From the NCBI GenBank assembly GCA_030041435.1, contig JASHNW010000085.1:62001-126000 (forward strand): DNA of 64,000 bases, read 5' to 3'. Positions 8,220 through 17,928 of this stretch are shown one piece after another. A program made the position numbers and the translations under genes. Source of the DNA: Acidobacteriaceae bacterium (GTDB lineage Bacteria > Acidobacteriota > Terriglobia > Terriglobales > Acidobacteriaceae). Each line of letters opens with the position of its first letter. Positions within the stretch are counted from its first letter, which is position 1. A model generated the notes under the pieces. The model was given only the letters and a program-made list of their open reading frames with translations, was not told the origin of the DNA and did no database searches.

Positions 8220-9569
8220 ATGGATTCTCACAGCGTTCTTCTGCTTGTCTCCGCCGCCGTCGCCGTTGTCGGACTGATCTTTCTGATCGCGGTCGTCAAG
8301 CTGAATCCCTTTATCAGCCTGTTTCTCGCGTCGCTGGCGCTGGCCCTCGTCGCGGGCATGCCGCTGGGGAGCATCGTCCATTCCTTCGAAGCCGGATTCG
8401 GCGGCACCATGGGGCACATCGCCATCATCGTGGCGCTCGGCACCATGCTGGGCAAGATGATGGCCGAATCCGGAGGAGCGGACCAGATCGCCCACACCTT
8501 AATTCGGTTCTTTGGAGAGAAGAACGTTCCCTGGGCCATGGTGTTGATCGGTCTCATCGTGGGCCTGCCCGCCTTCTTTGAGGTCGGGTTCGTTTTGCTC
8601 ATTCCTATCGCGTTCACCGTGGCCCGGCGCACCAACACATCGATTGTTGCGGTCGGACTGCCCATGGTGGCGGCTCTTTCGGTGGTGCACGGACTTGTGC
8701 CTCCCCACCCGGCTGCGATGCTGGCGGTCGCGATCTACGGAGCGAGCGTGGGCCGGACCATCGCCTACGCGCTGCTCGTCGGCATTCCCGCGGCCATTCT
8801 CGCCGGTCCCCTGTACGCGAAGTTGATCGCGCCTCACGTTCAGCTGGCCGAGGAAAGCTCCATGGCAGCGGAGTTTGTCGATCACGGCCGCGAGCGCAGC
8901 CTGCCGAACTTCTGGCTTACGCTGTTCACCATTCTGCTGCCGGTGATCCTGATGCTTCTCGGCAGCTGGGCAGACGCAGTCATGCCACCGGGAAGCGTCG
9001 CGGGGAGAGCCCTGCATCTGGCCGGCAATGACGATATGGCCCTCCTGATCGGCACGCTGCTGAGCTTCATCAGCCTTGGCCGGATGCGAGGGTTCAGCCG
9101 CGAAGCTATCCTGCGATTCTCGAATGAATGCCTGGCCCCGACGGCCACCATCACCCTGCTCGTCGGCGCAGGAGGAGGCTTCGGGCGCATTCTGCAGGAC
9201 AGCGGCGTATCCCGCGCGATCGTGTCGCTGGCCATGAACAGCCACATTCACCTGCTTCTGCTGGCGTGGCTGCTTGCCGCTCTCATGCGCCTTGCAACGG
9301 GTTCAGCCACGGTGGCCATGGTAACGGCGGCGCAGATCATCGCGCCGATTGCAATGCACACAACCGGGGTCCATCCGGAACTGCTGGCCATCGCCACCGG
9401 CGCCGGCTCGCTGATTTTCTCCCACGTCAACGATGGTGGATTCTGGCTGGTCAAGGAATATTTCGGGATGAGCGTGACACAGACGATCCGCACCTGGTCG
9501 GTTTGCGAAACCATCATCTCCGTGACCGGGCTGATCCTGGCCGGCGCACTGTCCGTGGTGCTCCGATGA
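8220..9569 (+). CDS. GntP-family permease (gluconate/D-serine type H+ symporter)
   Basis: 449 residues, about 12 hydrophobic segments through the length. Family landmarks are LNPFISLFLASLALALVAGM near the N terminus, ALGTMLGKMMAESGGADQIA, VGLPAFFEVGFVLLIPIAF, and VVHGLVPPHPAAM in the centre; near the C terminus the HVNDGGFWLVKEYF signature is clear. Known members carry gluconate or, in DsdX, D-serine. In this cluster a D-amino acid or N-acyl-D-amino acid is the likely cargo (inference from context). It is the last gene of the deacylase-RidA-permease set. Directly downstream lies a truncated PIN-domain remnant. Confidence 0.88.
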   Translation: MDSHSVLLLVSAAVAVVGLIFLIAVVKLNPFISLFLASLALALVAGMPLGSIVHSFEAGFGGTMGHIAIIVALGTMLGKMMAESGGADQIAHTLIRFFGEKNVPWAMVLIGLIVGLPAFFEVGFVLLIPIAFTVARRTNTSIVAVGLPMVAALSVVHGLVPPHPAAMLAVAIYGASVGRTIAYALLVGIPAAILAGPLYAKLIAPHVQLAEESSMAAEFVDHGRERSLPNFWLTLFTILLPVILMLLGSWADAVMPPGSVAGRALHLAGNDDMALLIGTLLSFISLGRMRGFSREAILRFSNECLAPTATITLLVGAGGGFGRILQDSGVSRAIVSLAMNSHIHLLLLAWLLAALMRLATGSATVAMVTAAQIIAPIAMHTTGVHPELLAIATGAGSLIFSHVNDGGFWLVKEYFGMSVTQTIRTWSVCETIISVTGLILAGALSVVLR

Positions 9570-9579
9570 GCGCGCCAGA

Positions 9580-9768
9580 ATGCGGCGCCGATTTGAACTC
9601 GCTCCGCTGACGGCCGATATCGCCATTGCCGCCGCTCAGCTGCCTGCCGATTTTCCTTCCGGTCCGTTCGATCGCATCAATGCAGCGACGGCCATGGCAC
9701 ATCGTGCCGTGCTCATTACCGCGGACGAGCAGATCCGGTGCTCGCGCGCTCTCCGCACCGTCTGGTAG
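9580..9768 (+). pseudogene. C-terminal remnant of a VapC-like PIN-domain toxin
   Basis: 62 codons remain. LAPLTADIAIAAAQLPADF, then PFDRINAATAMAHRAVLITA and DEQIRCSRALRTVW, align with the C-terminal half of VapC ribonucleases, including the Asp of the D-R-I/L-N-A-A-T-A motif and the ITADEQIR strand. The N-terminal half with the first catalytic Asp (DTN/DTS) is missing; immediately upstream is the permease stop codon. No VapB-like antitoxin is adjacent. It is most simply read as a decayed toxin gene left after a rearrangement. Confidence 0.7.
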
Positions 9769-9808
9769 CCTTCTCGCGCCGCTGCGCCGGCCGCCGTAAA
9801 ATATCCCT

Positions 9809-10579
<771 letters not shown>

Positions 10580-10668
10580 GTGCGCACCGGCGCATTCCGC
10601 TGTGCCGGCCCCGCAGGCTGCGGTAGACTGGGCCGTAGATTCTCTCCCGATCCGCCGAGGTTCACTGC

Positions 10669-11181
10669 ATGCGCGTCTGCGGCATCGACTGCGGAACCGA
10701 AACCACGGGCTACGGCATCGTCGAATCCGACGCGGGCTCCCGCAATCCGGACCTGGTGTGGCTCGCCGCCGGCGGCATTTGCCCTCCCAAGAAGGCTCTG
10801 CTGCCGCAGCGCCTGGCGCACATCCACGCAGAGCTCGCCGCGCTGTTCGTACGCTGGCAGCCTGAAGTCGTGGCTGTGGAAGAGGTCTTTTACTCGGTCA
10901 ACGCCAAATCGGCTATCAAGCTGGGGCACGTGCGCGGCGTAGCGCTGCTGGCTGCGGCTACCGCCGGGCTCCCGGTCGCCGAATACGCGCCGCTCACCAT
11001 CAAGTCCACCGTCACCGGCTACGGCCTGGCCGCCAAGGAGCAGGTTCAGTTCATGGTGGCGCGGCTGCTCCATCTCGCTGCGGCGCCCGAACCCGCCGAC
11101 GCCGCCGACGCCCTGGCCATCGCCATCTGTCACATTCATCACGCTCAAACGCTGGCGCTCCAGGAGGTGCGCGCACTTTAG
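10669..11181 (+). CDS. ruvC: Holliday junction resolvase RuvC
   Basis: 170 residues. The four RNase H-fold acidic residues can be placed: D7 (CGIDCGTETTGYG), E71 (VAVEEVFYSVN), and D144 with D147 (PADAADALAIAICH). The DNA-binding KSAIKLGHVRGVAL helix and TIKSTVTGYGLAAKEQV are typical. RuvC cuts Holliday junctions together with RuvAB during homologous recombination. ruvA and ruvB are not in the window; the gene is followed two bases later by a secreted-protein gene and may be co-transcribed with it. Confidence 0.96.
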   Translation: MRVCGIDCGTETTGYGIVESDAGSRNPDLVWLAAGGICPPKKALLPQRLAHIHAELAALFVRWQPEVVAVEEVFYSVNAKSAIKLGHVRGVALLAAATAGLPVAEYAPLTIKSTVTGYGLAAKEQVQFMVARLLHLAAAPEPADAADALAIAICHIHHAQTLALQEVRAL

Positions 11182-11183
11182 CT

Positions 11184-11870
11184 ATGCGAATGCACCCGGC
11201 ATCGATCCCGTTTCTCCTGTCTCTGGCGGCCCTCGCGGCAATCCCCGCCGCCGCGCAGACCTCGGCGCGCATCGTTTACACCTTCGAGCACCCGCAGCTG
11301 CAGCCCAGCCGCTTCACCATCACCATCGACGAGAACGGCGCCGGCCATTTCGACTCCCAGCCCGGTCCGGTCGGGTCCGATGTTTCCGACGATGTGTACC
11401 CCGCGCCCATCCAGCGCGACATTCGCATCGATAACGGCCTCCGCAGCGCGCTCTTCAGCTACGCCCGGGCTCACGGATTCTTCGATACCCATTGCGACCG
11501 CGGCCGCTCCGGGCTGGCGTTCACCGGCAACAAAACCCTCGCCTACACCGGTTCCGACGGCCACGGTACCTGTGCCTTTGTGTGGGCTGCCGACCCTGTC
11601 CTGCAGCGGATCTCCGATCAGCTGAATGCCGTCGCCTTTACGCTGGAAATCGGCCGCCGCCTCGATGTGGAGGTGCAGCACGACCGCCTCGGTCTCGACT
11701 CGGAGCTGGAGTCGCTCCAGGACGCGGTGAAGGACCAGCGCGCCTCCGACCTGCCCAACATCGCGCCGGAGTTGCAGACCATCGCCGCCGACCAGGAGGT
11801 GATGGACCGCGCCCGCAAGCGGGCCACCGCCCTGCTGAGCATTTGCGAGAATCCGAAAAAGGGAAACTGA
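11184..11870 (+). CDS. Secreted protein of unknown function
   Basis: 228 residues. A signal peptide covers about residues 1-24 (SIPFLLSLAALAAIPAAAQ, cleavage near AAA-Q). The mature part begins with a beta-rich segment (IVYTFEHPQLQPSRFTITID) and has two Cys residues (FFDTHCDRGRSG and DGHGTCAFVW) that could form a disulfide. It ends in a helical, charged region (LESLQDAVKDQRASDL). No enzymatic motif was found. Start two bases after ruvC suggests translational coupling. Similar small secreted proteins are common in acidobacteria, but I cannot assign a role. Confidence 0.7.
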   Translation: MRMHPASIPFLLSLAALAAIPAAAQTSARIVYTFEHPQLQPSRFTITIDENGAGHFDSQPGPVGSDVSDDVYPAPIQRDIRIDNGLRSALFSYARAHGFFDTHCDRGRSGLAFTGNKTLAYTGSDGHGTCAFVWAADPVLQRISDQLNAVAFTLEIGRRLDVEVQHDRLGLDSELESLQDAVKDQRASDLPNIAPELQTIAADQEVMDRARKRATALLSICENPKKGN

Positions 11871-12116
11871 ACGCTGGCCGCGACCCCGGCGATTCCCGCC
11901 GAATCACGCCGCTTCCGCCGCCCGGCGTTCTACAATAAGGCGAAACTAAAGCCTACCCTCGTGCGTTTAATAGGCAGAAGAGTTGTGGGTTCCGAGTGCT
12001 TCCGCTTCCGGTCTGCCGGTGGGAATGTCACGTGGGTGTTCGAACGAAGGACAGCCACTCGAACCGCATTCGCACGCCGCCGAGCCGAAGGGAACGCGCT
12101 CAAAGGAGGTGCCGAT

Positions 12117-13724
12117 ATGTGGCGCCGCTATTCGTTCCGTGACCGTCCATGGAGAGTGCATGAGCCGATACCCGTTCGCCGGCTGCTTCTGATCGCAGCG
12201 GCGCTCGCCTTTTGTCTTTCCGTTGTCACCGCGTTCTCCCAGGACACCGCTCCGCCTCCGCCTCCGCCGGATGTGCAGGCCGCCGCGCCGGATGCTGCGG
12301 CACAGAGCAACGTGCGCGCTGTTCGCCTGAGCGATGTCGAGGGCCAGGTTCAGGTCTTCCAGAACGGCCAGGTGGTCTTCGATCAGGCGGAACCGAATAT
12401 GCCCGCCGTCGAGGGCATGCGCTTCGTCACCGGCGACAACGGCCGCATGGAAATCGAATTTGAAGACGGCAGCGTCGCCCGCGTCACACCGAACAGCTCC
12501 ATCCGCCTGACCCAGCTAAGCCGCAACTCCGACGGCACTACCATCACCCGGATCGACGCCCTCACCGGCCTCACCTATTACGAGCTGAATCAGCACGGTG
12601 GCCAGATCAGCGTGCATTTCAGCGGTGACGCGGCCACTCCCATTGACAACGCCGTCTTCCGCGTCTCCCTTGACGCCGCCCCGAACGAGCTGGCCGTGAT
12701 GCATGGCGCGGTCCACGTCGATGACGGGCAGGGTATTTCCCTCGATGTCCATCCCAACCAGACCTTTCAGACCGATCCGCAGCAGCCCGGCGAGTTCACC
12801 GTAGCCCAGAACATCGCGGCCGATTCCTGGGACCAGTGGAATTCCGACCGCGATCAGGCTCTCTCCGAGCTGGAATCGAACGAGACGACCGCGCGCGCCG
12901 ACACCGGCAATCCCAATGACGCAGCCTGGAACGACCTGGATTACTACGGCGACTGGTATGACCTGCCGGGCTACGGCGAGGTGTGGGCGCCCTCTGGCGT
13001 CGATGCCAGCTGGGACCCCTTCGGCAGTGGCTACTGGGGCTACTATCCGGCTTTCGGATACACATGGATCTCCGGTTATCCCTGGGGCTGGTGGCCCTAC
13101 CACTGCGGCGCGTGGGATTACCTCAACACGTTTGGCTGGATTTGGGCTCCCGGAAACTGCGGCTGGGGACTCTACGGAGCCGGCTGGTTTCCCTACGCCA
13201 CAGTGTGGCAGGTGCCAAGGGGCTATATGCCGCCTCCGCGCCCGCACCCCGGCCCCAAACCGCATCCCACTCCGCTGCTCCCTGTGAATCGCGGCCCGCA
13301 GTTCTCCGCTCCGTTCCACTTCGATCGCGGCACACGGCCGCAGCCTCGCGTGCTTACATTTGACGGCAAGGCCATCCAGCCGATGGAGGCGGGGATTCAT
13401 CCGCTGGAACGCGGACCCGTCGGCGAGTCTTACACCTCGACCCTGGCCCGCACGCATCCTGAGCTGACTCTCAACGCAGGCCGCGCGCCGGGCTCCCGGA
13501 ATGCCTACGCTCCGGTCTACGGCGTCCGGCCGCTCGGCGCTCCGGCCGGCGCTGCGCATCCAGCCACAGGTGGATCGGCGCCGCACGGATTCTCCGGCTA
13601 CAGCGGCGGACACGCTGCAGCGCCGGCGCCCAGCGGAGGCGGCGGAGGCGGACATGCCGGGGGTGGTGCATCCAGCGGGGGCGGCGGCGGTGGCGGACAT
13701 GCTTCCGGCGGCGGACACCGCTAA
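12117..13724 (+). CDS. FecR-domain secreted protein with aromatic-rich block and Gly-rich tail
   Basis: 535 residues. The start is set by AAGGAGGT seven bases before ATG 12117. A signal anchor (RRLLLIAAALAFCLSVVTAF) and a Pro run lead to a FecR-like beta domain at roughly residues 65-160 (VRAVRLSDVEGQVQVFQNG; GDNGRMEIEFEDGSVARVTP). A central block, about residues 280-360, is packed with Trp, Tyr and Gly (GYTWISGYPWGWWPYHCGAW), then a Pro/His linker. The last 40 residues are Gly/Ser/His-rich. FecR domains in such proteins usually lie in the periplasm or on the surface. The function of this architecture, recurrent in acidobacteria, is not known to me; a surface or envelope role is inference. 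Confidence 0.82.
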   Translation: MWRRYSFRDRPWRVHEPIPVRRLLLIAAALAFCLSVVTAFSQDTAPPPPPPDVQAAAPDAAAQSNVRAVRLSDVEGQVQVFQNGQVVFDQAEPNMPAVEGMRFVTGDNGRMEIEFEDGSVARVTPNSSIRLTQLSRNSDGTTITRIDALTGLTYYELNQHGGQISVHFSGDAATPIDNAVFRVSLDAAPNELAVMHGAVHVDDGQGISLDVHPNQTFQTDPQQPGEFTVAQNIAADSWDQWNSDRDQALSELESNETTARADTGNPNDAAWNDLDYYGDWYDLPGYGEVWAPSGVDASWDPFGSGYWGYYPAFGYTWISGYPWGWWPYHCGAWDYLNTFGWIWAPGNCGWGLYGAGWFPYATVWQVPRGYMPPPRPHPGPKPHPTPLLPVNRGPQFSAPFHFDRGTRPQPRVLTFDGKAIQPMEAGIHPLERGPVGESYTSTLARTHPELTLNAGRAPGSRNAYAPVYGVRPLGAPAGAAHPATGGSAPHGFSGYSGGHAAAPAPSGGGGGGHAGGGASSGGGGGGGHASGGGHR

Positions 13725-13791
13725 GCGCCTCTAAAGATATGACCCTCCGCAGCGCCGGACGCCGCCAGACTGACGGCGCCCGACGATCCGG

Positions 13792-13910
13792 CTACAGTAG
13801 TTTCGGAAATGGTGTAGACCGAAGGCACTCGCTCAAGTGGCTTTTTAATCAAGAAAAAGCCACCCTGTACCAGCCTCAAAAAGCCTAGGTGTAATCCGAA
13901 ACTGCTCTAG
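13792..13910. repeat. 119-bp palindromic MITE-like element
   Basis: The ends are imperfect 16-bp inverted repeats: CTACAGTAGTTTCGGA (13792-13807), and on the minus strand CTAGAGCAGTTTCGGA (13910-13895), 14 of 16 identical. Inside is a perfect 10-bp hairpin. There is no coding capacity and no convincing target duplication. The right end supplies the stop codon of the minus-strand cysteine desulfurase gene (TAG at 13909-13907). It separates the convergent ends of the FecR-type gene and the desulfurase. Confidence 0.6.
13837..13863. terminator. Bidirectional-looking hairpin inside the palindromic element
   Basis: GTGGCTTTTT (13837-13846) and AAAAAGCCAC (13854-13863) pair perfectly over 10 bp with a 7-nt loop. 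Because the arms end in T/A runs, RNA from either strand could fold it. It lies between two convergent genes and may end both transcripts, although the U-run is within the stem rather than after it. Confidence 0.5.
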
Positions 13911-15085
13911 ACGGTGACGGCCGGGGTCTTCTTTGCCTGCTGCCAAATCGGAGACAATTCGCGCAGCCGCGCGACGGCGGCGGGGACAATCTCCAGCGCA
14001 AAATCGACATCGGCGCCGGTGTTTTGCTTGGTCAGGCTGAAGCGCAGACTGGCCCGCGATCGCGCCAGCGGCAGACCCATCGCCTTCAGCACATGGGATG
14101 GCTCCGTCGAACCCGACGAGCACGCCGAACCGCCGGACACTGCCAACCCCTTCAGGTCCAGCGCGATCACCAGCGCTTCACCCTCCAGATGATCGAAGTG
14201 GAGGTTGGACGTGTTGGGCACGCGCGGCTGGCCGGCGCCATTCACGCCGCATTCTTCCACTGCCGCCAGCAGCCCCTGCTCCAGCCGGTCGCGCAGCACC
14301 GCGATGCGGTCGACGGCGCCATCGGCAAGGCCGGCGAGCGCGATCTCCGCGGCTTTGCCAAGGCCCACGATGCCCGCCACGTTTTCCGTGCCGGCGCGGC
14401 GCTGGCGCTCGTGCGCTCCGCCAAATACCAGTGGCTCGAAGCGCGTGCCGCGGCGCACATACAGAATCCCGATGCCCTGCGGAGCATGCAGCTTGTGTCC
14501 GGAAAGGCTGAGCATGTGGCAACCGATGGCCTTCACGTCAATCGGAATCTTGCCGGCCGCCTGGACTGCGTCGGTGTGGAAGCAGACCTCCGCCTCGGCG
14601 GCGATTTTTCCGATCTGCTCGACGGGCTGGATAACGCCCGTCTCGTTGTTGGCCATCATCACGCTGATGAGCTTCGTGTTCGGCTTGAGCGCGCGATAGA
14701 CGTCCATCGGATCGACCGCGCCGCCGCCCGACACCGGCAGAAAGGTGACTTCCATGCCCCGATCCCGGGCCTTTTCCGCAGTGTGCAGCACGGCATGATG
14801 CTCGATCGCCGACGTGATCATGTGGTCGCCGGGGCGCAGCACGCCGAAGATTGCCGTGTTATCGCTTTCCGTCCCGCCCGATGTGAAGACGATCTCCGCG
14901 GCGCGGCAGTGCAGCAGCGCGGCTACCTGTTCGCGGGCGCGTTCCACCGCGGCGCGCGCGTGCTGCCCGTGCTGGTGGATCGACGAAGCGTTGCCGAAGG
15001 ACTCGATGAAGAATGGCCGCATCGCCTCCAGCACCTCCGGCAGCAGCGGCGTTGTGGCATTGGCGTCCATGTAGATGCGGCGCAT
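13907..15085 (-). CDS. Cysteine desulfurase (IscS/NifS family)
   Basis: 392 residues from ATG 15085 (MRRIYMDANATTPLLPEV), the canonical N terminus; a longer frame to 15148 has no support. The PLP lysine is K198 in SLSGHKLHAPQG, the PLP-contact segment VMMANNETGVIQPV is intact, and the persulfide-forming cysteine is C322 in SGGSACSSGSTEPSHVL, on a class I-type loop. The enzyme takes sulfur from cysteine for Fe-S clusters, thiamine or tRNA thiolation. Fe-S cluster supply would suit the cytochrome and hydrogenase genes further along, but no isc/suf scaffold gene is adjacent. The last codons and the TAG stop run into the end of a palindromic element (13792-13910). Confidence 0.95.
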   Translation of the reverse strand: MRRIYMDANATTPLLPEVLEAMRPFFIESFGNASSIHQHGQHARAAVERAREQVAALLHCRAAEIVFTSGGTESDNTAIFGVLRPGDHMITSAIEHHAVLHTAEKARDRGMEVTFLPVSGGGAVDPMDVYRALKPNTKLISVMMANNETGVIQPVEQIGKIAAEAEVCFHTDAVQAAGKIPIDVKAIGCHMLSLSGHKLHAPQGIGILYVRRGTRFEPLVFGGAHERQRRAGTENVAGIVGLGKAAEIALAGLADGAVDRIAVLRDRLEQGLLAAVEECGVNGAGQPRVPNTSNLHFDHLEGEALVIALDLKGLAVSGGSACSSGSTEPSHVLKAMGLPLARSRASLRFSLTKQNTGADVDFALEIVPAAVARLRELSPIWQQAKKTPAVTV

Positions 15086-15155
15086 AGAACTCCATTGTAT
15101 CGAGGTGCGATGAGACGAGCGCAGGACAGGAATCGGTCCCGCATGCAAATCCAGC

Positions 15156-17900
15156 TCAGGGCACGAGCTCGCCGCAGATCAGCCCCTTCTCTTCGGTAAG
15201 GGCGAAGCCCAGCTTTCTCGAGAGACTGCCCATTCGCTGGTTCTCCGGCAGGAAGTAGATGAGCACCCGTCCGATGCCTTCGGCGCGCGCGGCTTCGATC
15301 GCGCGGCGCATCAGCACCTCCCCGAGTCCCTGCCCCTGGAATTCGTCGGCGACAACCACGGCCAGCGTGGCGGACTCGCTGTCTTCCTGGTGGATCATGC
15401 GGCTGACGCCGGCGATGACCTTGCCCTCGACCGGATCGTCCTTTTCGGCAACCAGAGCCAGTTCGCGATCGTAGTCGATGAAACAGATGCGCGTGAGCCG
15501 CTCGTGCGCGGTGCGAGCGCCGAGCGCCAGCGAGGTAAAGTAGCGTTCGACCACGGTGCGCTCCGACAGCCGGTCGTGGAAGGCCACGATCAGCGGCTCA
15601 TCCTCGGGGCGGATCGGCCGGATGAGCAGGTTCGCGCCGTTCTTCGTCGTCCACGGCGCAATGTACTCCACCGGATAAGGCCGGATGGCCGGGCGCGGCA
15701 GATCGGACTCCTTCGTGTCCGCATCGAACAGCACCACGCGCGCGTCGAGTGCGATGAGGCCATCGGGCGAGGCCAGCAGCGGGTTGATGTCGATCTCGCG
15801 AATCCAGCGCTGCTCGACGACCAGTTCGCTGAAGCGGACAATCAGAGCCTCGAGCGCGTTCAGGTCCACCGGCTTGCGCCCGCGCACGCCCCTCAGAGCG
15901 GTGTAGATTTTCGTCCGCTCCATCTGGTGCCGCGCCAGGGTCGCGGTCAGCGGAGGCAGCGCCAGCGCACTGTCCTTATAAACTTCAACGAGCTGGCCGC
16001 CCGTGCCGAACAGGAGCACCGGGCCCAGCTGCGGATCGATGCTGCTGCCGATGATCAGCTCGTAGCCGTCAAGCTTTGCAAACGGCTGCACCGTGACGCC
16101 GAGGAAGTGCTGCGCGCCGGCTTTGGCGGTGACCGACGCCCGAATCTCGCTGAAGGCCTCGGCAACCTGGGTGACGGTGCGCAGGTTCAGCTTCACGCCG
16201 CCCACGTCGGTCTTGTGGGTGATGGTCTCGGAGTGCAGCTTGAGCACCACGGGGTAGCCGATCTCAGCCGCCCGGTGAACCGCCTCTTCGGCACTCTTCG
16301 CCAGCTCGGTGCGGACTGTGGGAATGCCATAGGCTGCGAGCAGCTGCTTGGATTCGTACTCGGTAAGGATGGTGCGCCGTCCCGCGCGGACGCGGTTCAC
16401 AATGCCCGTGGCCACGTCGCGTTTCGTATCGAGAACCGAGCCCGAACGGGCTGCGGGCGTCTCATACAGATCGTGCAGATGGCCGGTGTGCTTCCACGTG
16501 AGAACAAATGTCTCCGCCGCTGCGTCGGGATACGGAAACACCGGAATCCCGGCCGTCTTCAAGATCGATTCGCCCTCTGCGACCACATCGCCGCCCATCC
16601 AGCTGGCGATCACCGGCTTGCCGGTCGAGTGCGCGTACGGCGCGAGGTCTCTGGCGACCGCGGTGGCATCGGTCATGCCCTGCGGCGTCAGGATCACCAG
16701 CATGCCATCGGTGTTCACGTCCTTCGAGGCAATCTCCAGCGCCTTTGCGTAGCGATCCGATTCGGCGTCGCCGAGAATATCGACCGGATTGTTGTGGCTC
16801 CACGCGTCGGGCAGGAAGGCGTTGTATGTCGCGATGGTCTCCGGCGAAATCTCCGTCAGCTCGCCGCCGGCGGAAATGAGCGCGTCGGTGGCCAGCACGC
16901 CGGGTCCGCCCGCATTCGTTAAAATCGTAAGCCGCGGACCCTTCGGCCGCGGTTGCTTGGCCAGCGCCTCCGCCACATAGAACAATTCGCTGATGGAGTC
17001 GACGCGCAGCACGCCCGCGCGCTGGAACGCCGCGTCCAGCACCTCGTCGCTGCCCGTCAGCGATCCGGTGTGCGAGGCGGCAGCCTTCGCGGCCGCAGCG
17101 GTCCGCCCGGCCTTGATCACTAATATCGGCTTGTTCATGGCAACGGCGCGCGCTGCGGAAAGGAAACTGCGCGCATCGCCGATGGACTCCATATAGATGA
17201 CGATGGAGTCGGTGTTGGGGTCCTGGCCGTAGTGGTCGATCAGCTCGCCGAAGCTGACGTCGAGCATGGAGCCGGCGGAGACGAAGCCGCTCAGTCCCAC
17301 GCGCTCGCGAATGCACCAGTCGAGCACTGCCGTGCCCAGCGCGCCGCTTTGGCTGATGAACGCCAGCCGCCCGGCAGGCACCATCTCCTTCGCGAAATTC
17401 GCATTGACCCCGCCCACGGGATTCATGACGCCCAGGCAGTTCGGCCCGATAATGCGCATCTTCCCGCAAATGATCTCCGCGATCTGCCGCTCCAGCGCCC
17501 TGCCCGGCTCGCCGATTTCCTTGAACCCAGCGGAGATGATGATGCCCGCGGGCACGCCGGCGTCCACCGCCTCCTGAATGACGGCGGGAACGGTTGCAGC
17601 GGGAATGGTGACGACAATCAGATCGGGAACGTCCGGCAGTTCCGCAATGGATTTGTAAGCCGGCACTCCGAGCACGCTGGGCCGCTTCGGGTTCACCGGC
17701 CACACCGGGCCGCCGAACGGGCTGGCCATCAGGTTCGTCAGCACGGTGCAGCCAACGCTGCCCGGCCGTTCCGACGCGCCAATCACGGCGACCGACTTCG
17801 GCGTGAAGATCGGCGCCAGGGAACTGGTGCGAATGCTGACGAGGTCGTGCGCGGGATCGATGATGACGGGCTTTTCCGGGGCAACCGCAACCGAGGCCAT
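15156..17900 (-). CDS. ADP-forming acyl-CoA synthetase fused to a GNAT acetyltransferase (Pat-like)
   Basis: 914 residues from ATG 17900 (preceded by AAGGAG); in-frame ATGs at 17921 and 17939 are alternatives, the latter overlapping cydB. Domain order: CoA-binding Rossmann domain ([20 protein letters not shown]), succinyl-CoA-ligase-like domains with the phosphohistidine loop ([13 protein letters not shown]), an ATP-grasp domain ([40 protein letters not shown]), then a C-terminal GNAT fold of about 150 residues with its acetyl-CoA loop ([20 protein letters not shown]). The architecture matches protein acetyltransferases such as Pat/PatZ and acyl-CoA synthetases of acetate metabolism. Whether the ligase half is active cannot be judged here. 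It follows cydB closely, linking acyl-CoA status and respiration (inference). Confidence 0.9.
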   Translation of the reverse strand: MASVAVAPEKPVIIDPAHDLVSIRTSSLAPIFTPKSVAVIGASERPGSVGCTVLTNLMASPFGGPVWPVNPKRPSVLGVPAYKSIAELPDVPDLIVVTIPAATVPAVIQEAVDAGVPAGIIISAGFKEIGEPGRALERQIAEIICGKMRIIGPNCLGVMNPVGGVNANFAKEMVPAGRLAFISQSGALGTAVLDWCIRERVGLSGFVSAGSMLDVSFGELIDHYGQDPNTDSIVIYMESIGDARSFLSAARAVAMNKPILVIKAGRTAAAAKAAASHTGSLTGSDEVLDAAFQRAGVLRVDSISELFYVAEALAKQPRPKGPRLTILTNAGGPGVLATDALISAGGELTEISPETIATYNAFLPDAWSHNNPVDILGDAESDRYAKALEIASKDVNTDGMLVILTPQGMTDATAVARDLAPYAHSTGKPVIASWMGGDVVAEGESILKTAGIPVFPYPDAAAETFVLTWKHTGHLHDLYETPAARSGSVLDTKRDVATGIVNRVRAGRRTILTEYESKQLLAAYGIPTVRTELAKSAEEAVHRAAEIGYPVVLKLHSETITHKTDVGGVKLNLRTVTQVAEAFSEIRASVTAKAGAQHFLGVTVQPFAKLDGYELIIGSSIDPQLGPVLLFGTGGQLVEVYKDSALALPPLTATLARHQMERTKIYTALRGVRGRKPVDLNALEALIVRFSELVVEQRWIREIDINPLLASPDGLIALDARVVLFDADTKESDLPRPAIRPYPVEYIAPWTTKNGANLLIRPIRPEDEPLIVAFHDRLSERTVVERYFTSLALGARTAHERLTRICFIDYDRELALVAEKDDPVEGKVIAGVSRMIHQEDSESATLAVVVADEFQGQGLGEVLMRRAIEAARAEGIGRVLIYFLPENQRMGSLSRKLGFALTEEKGLICGELVP

Positions 17901-17928
17901 GGGGAAGTTCTCCTTCAACATGAAATTC

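Noticed and set aside
9769-9808. TPP riboswitch before thiG
   Set aside because: Only 40 bases lie between the PIN remnant and thiG, and the conserved TPP-aptamer cores are not visible there or in the preceding remnant.
15390-16922. 510-codon plus-strand frame inside the acyl-CoA synthetase fusion
   Set aside because: No motifs, His/Arg/Gln-rich composition, and the other strand reads a full three-domain enzyme.
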